NCBI RefSeq assembly: GCF_011603255.1
Contig: NZ_JAANCM010000003.1
Location: forward strand, 372,001-436,000
Direction of reading: 5' to 3'
Source of the DNA: Ferranicluibacter rubi
Lineage (GTDB): Bacteria > Pseudomonadota > Alphaproteobacteria > Rhizobiales > Rhizobiaceae
Length of the DNA stretch: 64,000 nt
Of this stretch, positions 7,492-15,076 are shown piece by piece. Position 1 is the stretch's first letter. The number at the start of each line of letters is the position of its first letter. Below the pieces are notes generated by a model that saw only the letters and a list, made by a program, of their open reading frames with translations, made no database searches and had not been told where the DNA came from. The position numbers were made by a program, and so were the translations under genes.

Positions 7492-10400
7492 CGCGGCATC
7501 CAGACGCGAACGAGCGATAGCAGCTTCTCAACGTCGAGAGGCTTCGCCATGTAGTCGTTCGCCCCGGCCTCGATGCAGCGCTGCTGGTCGTCGGGCATGG
7601 CCTTGGCCGTGAGGGTGATGATCGGCAGTTTCTTCCACTGGGTGTTCTTCCGGATCTCCCGCGTCGCCGTCAGGCCGTCCATGACCGGCATCATCACGTC
7701 CATCAGCACGAGATCAATGCCGGCTCCCGGCTGGACTGTCGATTTCGCGAGCGCATCCAGCGCTTCCTGTCCGTTGCGCGCGATCTCGATCACGGCGCCG
7801 CGCGGCTCGAGAATGTTGGTCAGCGCATAGACGTTGCGCACATCGTCCTCGACGACGAGGATGCGGCGGCCTTCCAGAAGCGCGTCGCGGCTGCGGGCCT
7901 TGCGGATCATCTTCTGCTGCTCGGCAGGCAGGTCGGACACGACCTGGTGCAGAAACAGGCTGACCTCGTCGAGCAGCCGCTCAGGCGATTTCGCACCCTT
8001 GATGATGATCGACTTGGAATAGCGGCGCAGTTGCAACTCGTCGTCGGCCGACAGCACGCGGCCGGTATAGACGATGACCGGCGGGAAGGCGCGGTCGCTA
8101 TCCTGGCTCAGCGTCTCCAGCAGCGAATAGCCGGAGGCATCGGGCAGCGAGAGATCAAGGACGATGCAGTCGAAGGTCTGTTCCTGCAGGAGCTTCAGGC
8201 ATTCGGCCGCCGTTCCCGCGGTCACCGTCTCCACGTCGTGGGAGGTAAGGAGGCGGGCCACCGCCTCGCGCTGGACGTCGTTGTCCTCGACGATCAGAAC
8301 GCGGTGCACCCGCTGCGAAAGTTTCGCCTCGAGCTTCTGCAGCACCTCGACCAGCTGTTCGCGCTTCACCGGCTTCAGCATGTAGCCGACGGCGCCGAGC
8401 GAGAGCGCCGTTTCCGTATGGTCGTCGCCCGAAACCATGTGGATGGGAATATGCCGCGTCTGCACGTCGCGCTTCAGCCGGTCGAGAACCGAGAGCCCGG
8501 ATTGGTCGGGAAGGCCGACATCGAGCACGATGGCGCTCGGCATGAATTGGCGGGCAAGCTCCAGAGCCTCCTGCGCCGTACCGGCAACCAGCGTGCGGAA
8601 GCCCATCTCGCGCGACAGGTCCCGAAGAATCGCGGCGAAGGTCACGTCGTCCTCGATGATCAGGAGCACGCGCTTGTTGTCGGACGGCGCGGCGCGGTCG
8701 TCGTCCACGAGGCGCGCCCTGGAAACGGCGGCTGTCTCGCGCTGCTCGATCGCGGGAGCGCCGACTGGGGCTCGCGCAGGTGCAGCAGATGCGGGTGCCG
8801 CCGAAGCGCTTTCTCGCGGCTGGCGGGCGGCGACCCGTGTCGCGTCGTAGGCTTCCGGAATGGTGATCGTAAACGTGCTGCCCTGACCCGGCTGGCTCTC
8901 CAGATGAATCGCCCCGCCCAGGAGGCGAACGAGCTCGCGGGAGATCGACAGGCCGAGGCCGGTTCCGCCATAACGACGGCTGATCGTGCCATCGGCCTGA
9001 TGGAAGGCCTCGAAGATGTTGCGCTGCTGGTCCTCGGCGATGCCGATACCACTGTCGGTGACGGCGAGCGCGATCTGTCCCTCCCCGCTGCCATACCGTG
9101 CCCCGGCACGACGGATGGAGACGGACACCTTGCCGGCGGAGGTGAATTTGAACGCGTTGGACAGGAGATTCTTCAAAACCTGTTCGAGCCGCTGCAAATC
9201 GGTCTCGATCATCGGCGGGCATTCCGGCGCAATCTCAACCGCGAAATCGAGCTGCTTGTTTTTCGCCACGGGATCGAACACCTGCCGCAGATTGTTGGCA
9301 AGCCGCTCGACGGAGACCGCCTCCGGGCGAATATCGATGTGCCCCGCCTCGATCTTCGAGAGGTCGAGGATATCGTTGATCAAGGTAAGAAGGTCGTTGC
9401 CCGAGGATTCGATCGTCTGGGCGTACTTCACCTGTTCGCCGGTCAGGTTGTCCTCGGAATTGTCGGCAAGCAGCTTGGCAAGGATCAACAACGAGTTCAG
9501 CGGCGTGCGCAACTCGTGCGACATATTGGCGAGGAAGTCGGATTTGTAGCGGCTGGCCTGTTCCAGCTCGCGCGCCTTCAGCTGCACCGCCCCGTTGACG
9601 CGCTCCAGATCGTCGCGCTGCGTTTCCAGTTGGCGCGTTTGCTCTTCCAGCTGCGAATTGGTCTGTTCGAGTTCCACCTGCTGCTGCTCGAGCCGCGCCT
9701 GGGATTCCTTCAGCGCCCGGCCCTGCTCCTCCAGCTCTTCGTTGGAAACCCGCAGCTCTTCGCTCTGGACTTGCAGTTCCTCGGACTGGCGCTGGGTTTC
9801 GGCGAGAAGGTTCTGAAGATCGGTGCGGTAGTTTGCCGACCGGACGGCCGTCGCGATCGAGGCGGCCGCCTGCTCCAGCAGAGCGAGAACGCTTTCGTCG
9901 ATCGGACGGAGGAAGCCGAGCTCGATCACCGCGTTGACCTCGCCATCGATGATGGCAGGAGAAATGACGAGGTGCCGCGGCTTGTCTCGCCCAAGCGCGG
10001 AACCGAAGGACAGGTAGCCATCGGGAACATCTGCGACCAGCACGGCCTTCTCGCCGGCTGCCGCCTGCCCGAGCAGGCCTTCCCGCAGCTTGAACTGACG
10101 CGGAATGTCCGCGCCATCGGGAACGCCATAGGTCGAGGACCGCTGGAAGATGCCCCTGTCGCCGACGAAGATCGCGCCGGCGACGGCTCCGGCATAGTCC
10201 GCCAGGAAGGTGAGAATGCTGTCGCCCAGCTGCTCCGTGCGCTGGTCGCCCATGACGGCGGTGCTGAGGCCCACCTGCCCCGCCTGCAGCCAGTCCTCCC
10301 GGCGGCGCGCAAGAGTGGCGCGGCGGATGAGGACGCCAATGGTAACCGTCAGGAGAAGCCCAAGAATGCCGGAAAAGATGCTGCTGACGAGGGCGGTGCC

Positions 10401-10970
10401 ATAGGCGTCGTCCATCTCGCTCAGCCATTGCTGCCGCTGGCGCGTCTCTTCCTGTCCCATCTCGGAAAGCTGCGATCGGATGGCGTCCATCGCCGCCTTG
10501 CCGCGATCCGAGTTGACGACGACAAGCGCTGCCGGCAGGCCTTGGCTCCGGCGCAGCTCGATCGTTTCCCTCAACTCGGCGAACTTGGCATTGACGCTGA
10601 GACGGATCGCCTCGATACGGCGCCCTTGTGCAGGATTGTTCTGCACCAGCCGGGCAATATCGTTGAGATGCCGGGGAACGGCGAGGACGGCGACATTGTA
10701 AGGATCGAGATAACGGGCATTGTCCGTCAGCAGGAAGCCACGCTGCCCGGTTTCCGCATCCTGCGCGCTCGACAGAAGCTTGCCGAGCGCCACGATGACC
10801 TCGTGGGTATGGACGATCTTGTCGTTATTGTCGCGCAACGTATGCAGGTTGAGATAGGCGACGGCGCCGCTGATCAGAAAGAAGACCAACGCTCCGGCAA
10901 GGCTGAAGGCGACGACAGGATCAAGACCGAGCTTGAGGCTCGATGTTCTGGGCTGATGGATATCTGTCAT
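7488..10970 (-). CDS. CHASE3-GAF hybrid histidine kinase with three C-terminal receivers
   Basis: This membrane-anchored hybrid kinase has 1160 residues. In order there are a membrane segment (about 17-42), a periplasmic CHASE3 region (43-190) with QRGFLLT, a second membrane segment (192-216) and a GAF-like domain (238-378). A long Glu/Gln-rich coiled coil follows (380-475, with repeated EEL/EEQ motifs), then HisKA with H485 in MSHELRTPLN and a HATPase (DSGIGI, GGTGLGLS). Three receivers with acceptor motifs VLDVGLPDQSG, VLDLSLPDASG and LMDVMMPVMDG end the protein. The ATG at 10970 (MTDIHQ) is preferred because the 50 upstream codons are rich in Arg and not family-like. It is the first gene of the four-gene overlapping operon. 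Confidence 0.93.
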   Translation of the reverse strand: MTDIHQPRTSSLKLGLDPVVAFSLAGALVFFLISGAVAYLNLHTLRDNNDKIVHTHEVIVALGKLLSSAQDAETGQRGFLLTDNARYLDPYNVAVLAVPRHLNDIARLVQNNPAQGRRIEAIRLSVNAKFAELRETIELRRSQGLPAALVVVNSDRGKAAMDAIRSQLSEMGQEETRQRQQWLSEMDDAYGTALVSSIFSGILGLLLTVTIGVLIRRATLARRREDWLQAGQVGLSTAVMGDQRTEQLGDSILTFLADYAGAVAGAIFVGDRGIFQRSSTYGVPDGADIPRQFKLREGLLGQAAAGEKAVLVADVPDGYLSFGSALGRDKPRHLVISPAIIDGEVNAVIELGFLRPIDESVLALLEQAAASIATAVRSANYRTDLQNLLAETQRQSEELQVQSEELRVSNEELEEQGRALKESQARLEQQQVELEQTNSQLEEQTRQLETQRDDLERVNGAVQLKARELEQASRYKSDFLANMSHELRTPLNSLLILAKLLADNSEDNLTGEQVKYAQTIESSGNDLLTLINDILDLSKIEAGHIDIRPEAVSVERLANNLRQVFDPVAKNKQLDFAVEIAPECPPMIETDLQRLEQVLKNLLSNAFKFTSAGKVSVSIRRAGARYGSGEGQIALAVTDSGIGIAEDQQRNIFEAFHQADGTISRRYGGTGLGLSISRELVRLLGGAIHLESQPGQGSTFTITIPEAYDATRVAARQPRESASAAPASAAPARAPVGAPAIEQRETAAVSRARLVDDDRAAPSDNKRVLLIIEDDVTFAAILRDLSREMGFRTLVAGTAQEALELARQFMPSAIVLDVGLPDQSGLSVLDRLKRDVQTRHIPIHMVSGDDHTETALSLGAVGYMLKPVKREQLVEVLQKLEAKLSQRVHRVLIVEDNDVQREAVARLLTSHDVETVTAGTAAECLKLLQEQTFDCIVLDLSLPDASGYSLLETLSQDSDRAFPPVIVYTGRVLSADDELQLRRYSKSIIIKGAKSPERLLDEVSLFLHQVVSDLPAEQQKMIRKARSRDALLEGRRILVVEDDVRNVYALTNILEPRGAVIEIARNGQEALDALAKSTVQPGAGIDLVLMDVMMPVMDGLTATREIRKNTQWKKLPIITLTAKAMPDDQQRCIEAGANDYMAKPLDVEKLLSLVRVWMPR

Positions 10971-11130
10971 CGGAATCTCGGCGAGGTAGGAGCGGCGACG
11001 GTACGGAAGCAGATGGCGACGGAGCTGTCGCGCAACGCGCTGTATCATTGCAGACGATCGCTGCACAACGCGTTCCGTCGTCAACGCGGGCGGATATGGA
11101 TCGAAACCGCGGGAAGACAAGGACGCCGGC

Positions 11131-11520
11131 TCATGCCGACACCGTCAGATGCGCGATCAATGGCCCGAGTGTGAAGGAAAGCCCGGAGGCTGGTGCGTAA
11201 GCCGGATTCTCGATCGCGTAGAGACCGAGGTGTTGTTCTCGCGTCACGGAGACGACCAAACCATCCGCATCACGGTCCGCACGGTCATCGGTGAGGACAA
11301 CCCGATGCTTCTGCAGGACGACCACCAAAAATTCCCGGTCTTTGGGGTTTCCCACGTCGTGGAGAGGCGGCGTGAACGGGTTGGCATAAGTGGTGCCCTT
11401 CACCCAGACGTTGGAGACGAGCGGAACGAGTTCGCCATCGATGCGGGCATACCGACCGTCCACCTCGCCGCTGATCTCTTTTACGATCACGTGTCTCTCC
11501 TCATGCTCGCGAACAAGCAT
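11131..11520 (-). CDS. hypothetical protein, about 129 residues
   Basis: No family is recognised. The protein reads as a soluble alpha/beta protein with balanced composition, including the stretch GEVDGRYARIDGELVPLV and a hydrophobic C-terminus ending in GPLIAHLTVSA. The ATG at 11520 is preceded by GGGAAAG at a suitable distance. Longer in-frame starts exist at about 11550 (MMGIAGSGKS) and 11652. It lies 160 bases upstream of the hybrid kinase gene on the same strand. The opposite-strand open frame over the same bases has a less protein-like composition (many His, Arg and Cys) and was rejected. Confidence 0.55.
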   Translation of the reverse strand: MLVREHEERHVIVKEISGEVDGRYARIDGELVPLVSNVWVKGTTYANPFTPPLHDVGNPKDREFLVVVLQKHRVVLTDDRADRDADGLVVSVTREQHLGLYAIENPAYAPASGLSFTLGPLIAHLTVSA

Positions 11521-11690
11521 CGACTTTCCCGATCCTGCGATGCCCATCATACCGGAACGAATCGACAGGCCGTCTGTTATCACCACAGCCACGTCCGTTA
11601 ACGGCTTCTTTCGCAGTGTTCCATTGGTCGTTTGCGCGAGAGACCGGCACAAGGGGCTCGACAGGCGCCAAACGTCAAGAGGATCGCATC

Positions 11691-11912
11691 ATGGAAGACA
11701 AGACCACGACACCATCCAAGAAGATTGCCGAGGAATATCTGGCGCTCGGCGGCCGCCGCAAGGCGAAGGTGGACGACAACATCGTCAGCACGCGAGCTTG
11801 GGAACACGATGCGCCAGAGGCGGATGCCTTCTGGAAGGAAAAGGTCGAGCCCATGAGCGACAAGGAGCGCCGCGAGGTGGAACTCCATCTTCCCTCCATG
11901 TCGGATACCTGA
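11691..11912 (+). CDS. small hydrophilic hypothetical protein (73 residues)
   Basis: This charged, helix-prone soluble protein has no membrane segment or signal peptide and no recognised family. The ATG at 11691 is preceded by AGAGGA seven bases upstream, which decides it over longer open frames in this region. It is rich in Lys and Glu (for example EKVEPMSDKERREVELHLP). A weak EcfG-like promoter (GGAAC, 16 bases, TGTT) lies at 11554-11578, about 110 bases upstream, so stress regulation is possible but not shown. Confidence 0.6.
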   Translation: MEDKTTTPSKKIAEEYLALGGRRKAKVDDNIVSTRAWEHDAPEADAFWKEKVEPMSDKERREVELHLPSMSDT

Positions 11913-12008
11913 GGCACAGTCCTTCGATAGCGTCTCCCTGCCGAGATCAGGGTGACGCCGATTCATGGAACAGAGAACGTCGCCGAGCATTCTCTTTTCA
12001 GACCATAA

Positions 12009-12070
12009 GCGCGGCGCTGACATGGACTTCACCGGCGAATGACCGGCTAGCAATTGTTTCAGCGCCGCGC
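12009..12070 (+). terminator. long inverted repeat, probable terminator
   Basis: Perfect 12-bp arms (GCGCGGCGCTGA at 12009-12020 and TCAGCGCCGCGC at 12059-12070) enclose a 38-base loop. The loop holds a smaller hairpin built on ACCGG and CCGGT-like bases. ATGGTTTTTC follows the right arm. It lies about 100 bases after the small hydrophilic gene and could be its terminator or the end of an unannotated small RNA. Confidence 0.45.
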
Positions 12071-12128
12071 ATGGTTTTTCCATCACGACCTCCACGCAGC
12101 ATGTCGCCATACGTCGGATGCAGAGACG

Positions 12129-12710
12129 TCACAGAGTATCGCCGCTCAGAATCGCTTCCGCCTCGTCGCGCGTCATGTCGTAGACCCTGCGGCCGATCTC
12201 GAAACCGAAGCCGCCGCGGGCGAAAGCGGAAAGCTCCTTCATCTTGCGCTTATCGTCCAGTGCCTCCTTGCGGAATGGACCGAAGGCTCGCTTGCGGGCA
12301 AGGATGATCGCAGCCTTGAGGTCGTCCACGTCGGCAACAGCCGCCGTTGCCGTCTCGCGATCGATGCCCTTGACGACGAGCCGCTGCGAGATCGCCCGTC
12401 GGGAGCGTCCACTCTGCTGGCCGGAGCGCGTCGCAACATCCGCATAGGCAACGTCGTCGAGCGCCTTGTTGTCATAACCGAAGGCGACCGCGAAGGCTGA
12501 GAGGGCCGCCACCTGCTCGTCGCTGATCCCCTCGAATTTCTCGCGCGCCTTGCGGGCGATGGCGTCGGCCAATTGCTTCTCGGTATGCATCCGCTTGCCC
12601 AGCCGATAGGCCGCCGAGTTGCGGGCCCAGGACAGCATGCGAGGCGTGGGAACAGGAGAGGGCACGGCCTCCTCGTTTTCATCACGTCCGTCCTTGTCGG
12701 AATCCAGCAC
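12129..12710 (-). CDS. recX: regulatory protein RecX
   Basis: This 193-residue protein has the three-helix repeat organisation of RecX, the modulator of RecA filaments. Recognisable segments are MLSWARNSAAYRLGKRMHTEKQLADAI (first repeat), DDVAYADVATRSGQQSGRSRRAISQRLVVKGI (second, with the family's basic patch) and a C-terminal third repeat with AFGPFRKEALDDKRKMKELSAFARGGFG. The start is a GTG at 12710 supported by GAGGAAG upstream. The acidic 24-residue N-terminal extension rich in Asp and Glu is typical of rhizobial RecX. It is not next to recA, as is common in this group. An alternative ATG at 12638 would remove the extension. Confidence 0.8.
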   Translation of the reverse strand: MLDSDKDGRDENEEAVPSPVPTPRMLSWARNSAAYRLGKRMHTEKQLADAIARKAREKFEGISDEQVAALSAFAVAFGYDNKALDDVAYADVATRSGQQSGRSRRAISQRLVVKGIDRETATAAVADVDDLKAAIILARKRAFGPFRKEALDDKRKMKELSAFARGGFGFEIGRRVYDMTRDEAEAILSGDTL

Positions 12711-13073
12711 CTGATGTCTTCCTCGATTTAAAAGCGGACGTGAACGGCACGTTCCACCAATCTATTCCTTGCAAGCCGGCCTGCAAAATTCCCTGTTGCG
12801 ATCCTTTCCATAAACCGCAGAGGGCTCACTTATGTCAAAGACCGTCGATGACATCGTGGTCCGGAATACGCCCATCTTTGCTTGAAACTACCTATGATAC
12901 GGCCATACCGGCCTAACAAGCGGACTGTTAAGAACGCGTTTTCCCACGGGCTTCCCTGTGCTATGGACCGGCGAGATGCCTTCGATGAGGCCCCCGGATG
13001 TCCGGGGCGATCGCCGAACGTATGTTTCGAAACGTGACAGGAGACCGGCCTCCGTGCCGGAAGAGATGGACGC
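12711..13073. other. gene-free interval between recX and a small gene
   Basis: No convincing gene is seen in these 363 bases. It holds the divergent promoters of recX and the gene at 13074. Short inverted repeats occur: an imperfect TTGCA/TGCAA pair at 12769-12786 and a CCCCGGA/TCCGGGG hairpin near 12992-13007. No LexA box of the GTTC-N7-GTTC type was found. Several overlapping open frames here have Arg/Cys-rich compositions and no start signals. Confidence 0.5.
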
Positions 13074-13448
13074 ATGGCAAAAGTTCCGGAAATGACCAAA
13101 CACCGCGGCTTTCCGGCCGGATTGTCGGGAACGCAGTGGCAGTTCACGCTTCGCAGAGCGAATTCGAAAGTGACCGTTCTCGGGCAATGGCGCCGGCATC
13201 CGACACTCGACAAGTCGGTCGGACTTGCCGATACCGCTTTCGTGCATTCGCTCTGGCACTATTTCGGCACCGAGCCTTTCGAGCGCGGAAATCTGGATGG
13301 CGAACGCCTGTCCCGCCTGTTCGGACGCGAGCTCCTGCCGGCCGAACGCGATTTCGATCCGGCATCCTATCAGGCGCTACTGAAGCTCAACGAGCCCCTC
13401 GCACGGAAGAACTTTCCCGACGCTTTCGTCGATGTTCTCGACGTGTAA
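13074..13448 (+). CDS. hypothetical protein, 124 residues
   Basis: No family is recognised. The protein is soluble, basic at the N-terminus (HRGFPAGLSGTQWQFTLRRANSKVTVLGQWRRHP) and ends in DAFVDVLDV. The ATG at 13074 has a purine-rich GGAAGAGATGGA just upstream; an in-frame ATG at 13092 is a shorter alternative. A strong terminator follows 26 bases after the stop, which supports a real, monocistronic gene. Confidence 0.6.
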   Translation: MAKVPEMTKHRGFPAGLSGTQWQFTLRRANSKVTVLGQWRRHPTLDKSVGLADTAFVHSLWHYFGTEPFERGNLDGERLSRLFGRELLPAERDFDPASYQALLKLNEPLARKNFPDAFVDVLDV

Positions 13449-13474
13449 GCCCTTTCGGGTATCCTAGACATCCA

Positions 13475-13500
13475 AAAGCCCGGCACGGGGGCCGGGCTTT
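13475..13500 (+). terminator. intrinsic terminator
   Basis: The arms AAAGCCCGGC (13475-13484) and GCCGGGCTTT (13491-13500) are perfectly complementary around a six-base loop. A-rich sequence precedes and T-rich sequence ends the stem. It serves the gene ending at 13448 and could also act on the minus strand for the PRC-barrel gene. Confidence 0.85.
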
Positions 13501-13522
13501 CAAAATCGAAATTCAGACGTGA

Positions 13523-13819
13523 TCAATCGCGGTGCTCAGGCATGTCCTTGAGCTGATCCTTAGTCCAGGTCGTCACGGCGTGTACGTCACCGTCTTCGTC
13601 GCGCATGAACTGGAGATCGCTCAAGGAAACGGCAACCGGTTTCGCTCCAATTCCGAGGAAACCACCGACGTCGATGATCGCTTTGCCGCTGGCGCCCGTG
13701 CCATGAATATGGTCGAGCTTGCCGACCTTGTGGTCATCCGCGCCGTAAATCGTCGCGCCTTCCAAGACAGCCGGGGTCAGCTCGGTGGGCGAAAGGCGAA
13801 CGTGGTTGGTATGATCCAT
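13523..13819 (-). CDS. PRC-barrel domain protein
   Basis: This 98-residue protein has a PRC-barrel fold: a short beta-barrel spanning roughly residues 20-80, with GATIYGADDHKVGKLDHIH at its start and VSLSDLQFMRDEDGDVHAV near its end. Such small proteins are common in rhizobia and often belong to the general stress regulon; their molecular role is unclear. The ATG at 13819 is set by AGGAGG eight bases upstream, which removes the 16 extra codons of the longer open frame. An EcfG-like promoter is visible upstream (13852-13877). Confidence 0.82.
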   Translation of the reverse strand: MDHTNHVRLSPTELTPAVLEGATIYGADDHKVGKLDHIHGTGASGKAIIDVGGFLGIGAKPVAVSLSDLQFMRDEDGDVHAVTTWTKDQLKDMPEHRD

Positions 13820-13851
13820 TGAATGGTCCTCCTTGATTGTTGTCCAACCGT

Positions 13852-13877
13852 AACCCCTTGCTTGCAATGTTTGTTCC
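13852..13877 (-). promoter_or_regulatory. EcfG/RpoE2-type general stress promoter
   Basis: On the minus strand GGAAC (13877-13873) is followed by 17 bases and GGTT (13855-13852). The alphaproteobacterial EcfG consensus is GGAAC, 16-17 bases, CGTT, so only one -10 base differs. It lies about 33 bases before the PRC-barrel start codon, the right distance for a short leader. Confidence 0.6.
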
Positions 13878-13888
13878 CGGGCGGAAGC

Positions 13889-14170
13889 TCATTCGGCAGC
13901 GGGTTTGAAACCGATGACAAAGGCTGTGACCTTGTCCGATGACATTTCACAAGGCTTCAGAACGGGGCTGCCGGACGTGGTTCGGTAGAGGTTGAAGCTG
14001 ACGATGTCATTGCCCCTGAGGTCCCGTGCAAACAGCCAGACGCGGCGATGATCGATGGATCGGCGAATGGTCGCGCCCCACGGCCGGCCTTCGAACACAC
14101 CTTCGATGTAGCCGCTCGGCAGCCGCGCGAGAGCCTGTTCGAACGCCACCTTTGCTTCGTCCGCATTCAT
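13889..14170 (-). CDS. small hypothetical protein coupled to the Trp-rich repeat protein
   Basis: This 93-residue soluble protein has no recognised family. It opens with an amphipathic helix (DEAKVAFEQALARLPSGY). A beta-rich core follows (EGVFEGRPWGATIRRSIDHRRVWLF), then VSFNLYRTTSG, and it ends FVIGFKPAAE. Similar short proteins are, to my memory, widespread hypotheticals in Rhizobiaceae. The ATG overlaps the stop of the upstream gene (14167) by four bases, so the two are translationally coupled and may work together. Confidence 0.65.
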   Translation of the reverse strand: MNADEAKVAFEQALARLPSGYIEGVFEGRPWGATIRRSIDHRRVWLFARDLRGNDIVSFNLYRTTSGSPVLKPCEMSSDKVTAFVIGFKPAAE

Positions 14171-15060
14171 CGCCTGCGCACCGTGTCGCTACCCTCGCGA
14201 ACCCGGGCGGCGCGTCGCGCCGGCCTCAGTTCCTCGATCGTCGGCATCCACCAGTCGCCCGGCGGGTCCGGGATCGCTTTTGCCGGCCATGTCGAAAGCA
14301 GCTCATCGAGGGACGGCGCCCGCCAGAGGCCCCAGACATGGTTTTCCGTCGCACCCGGGTAAAAATCCGAGACGGCAGCAGGATCGACCAGTTCGCCGGT
14401 GATCTCGGTGAAGACCACGATGCCGTAGGAGATCGCCACGGGCACGTCGGGCGGCGGTAGATCGTCAGGCAGCAAGGGATAACGATGCTTCCGGCGCTCG
14501 GTGGAGCGGGCCTTGGATTTCACGTCGTCTTCGGTGCCCTTTCGCTCTTCCGCGCGCCGCGCCCGCTCGGCCGGCTCGTTGCGGCGCGCTGCCGCCTCGA
14601 TGGCGGGCCAGTGGCTGCGCAGATCTTCGAACGAGCGAAAGGGGACATGCCAGAGGCGCAAATCCCCATCCCAACGTGCGAACCGGATCTCCCGCAGCTC
14701 CTCGACCACCGTTTTCGAGTAGGGCGTGCGGATCTGGAAGCCGGCCCGCCCGATCTCGAGATAGGGGCTGACGATCGGATCGAAGGCGAAGGCGTCGCGT
14801 CCGCGGGCATCGGCATGCGCATCCGCTTCGGCCTCCTGTTCCGCCAGCCACCGCCCGATCCGGCGAGATGCCGTCTTTCCCGGCACCCACCACGCCTTGA
14901 TGTCGTCGCGCCAGCGGGCACGGGGAAAGCGATGCCGGAACTGGTCGACCGTCATCCGGTCATAGGGAAACGAGACCACGCCGCCGAGCGCGGCCTCATC
15001 GTCCGGTTCAGGACGAGAATCCGGCTCGCTCTCCAGCGGCTTGACGGCCATCGGCTCCAT
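14167..15060 (-). CDS. hypothetical protein with two Trp-rich HARP-like repeats
   Basis: This 297-residue soluble protein has two copies of one module, near residues 31-72 and 111-152. Each has a P-Y start followed by an ARW(R/D)-D-(I/L)-(K/R)-x-W-x-VP core. The cores ARW at 48-50 and 128-130 are exactly 80 residues apart. The C-terminal third has further Trp motifs (HVWGLW, PGDWWMPTIEEL). The module recalls the HARP domain of annealing helicases, a structured-DNA-binding fold, but no helicase domain is present. A Lys/Arg/Glu-rich linker covers residues 155-195. DNA binding is an inference; the gene itself is well supported by coupling to 13889-14170. Confidence 0.65.
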   Translation of the reverse strand: MEPMAVKPLESEPDSRPEPDDEAALGGVVSFPYDRMTVDQFRHRFPRARWRDDIKAWWVPGKTASRRIGRWLAEQEAEADAHADARGRDAFAFDPIVSPYLEIGRAGFQIRTPYSKTVVEELREIRFARWDGDLRLWHVPFRSFEDLRSHWPAIEAAARRNEPAERARRAEERKGTEDDVKSKARSTERRKHRYPLLPDDLPPPDVPVAISYGIVVFTEITGELVDPAAVSDFYPGATENHVWGLWRAPSLDELLSTWPAKAIPDPPGDWWMPTIEELRPARRAARVREGSDTVRRR

Positions 15061-15076
15061 CCCCGCTCCTATCGCC

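Noticed and set aside
7947-11174. A 1075-codon plus-strand open frame opposite the hybrid kinase
   Set aside because: The composition (long runs of Arg, Asp, Gly, Glu, no domain) is that of a mirror frame; the minus strand encodes clear CHASE3, HisKA and receiver domains.
11149-11601. Plus-strand 150-codon open frame over the hypothetical gene at 11131-11520
   Set aside because: It is rich in His, Arg and Cys with no ribosome site; the minus-strand frame has a more protein-like composition and a start signal.
12711-12800. LexA/SOS box in front of recX
   Set aside because: No GTTC-N7-GTTC direct repeat was found; only a GAACG/CGTTC dyad and a TTGCA/TGCAA dyad.
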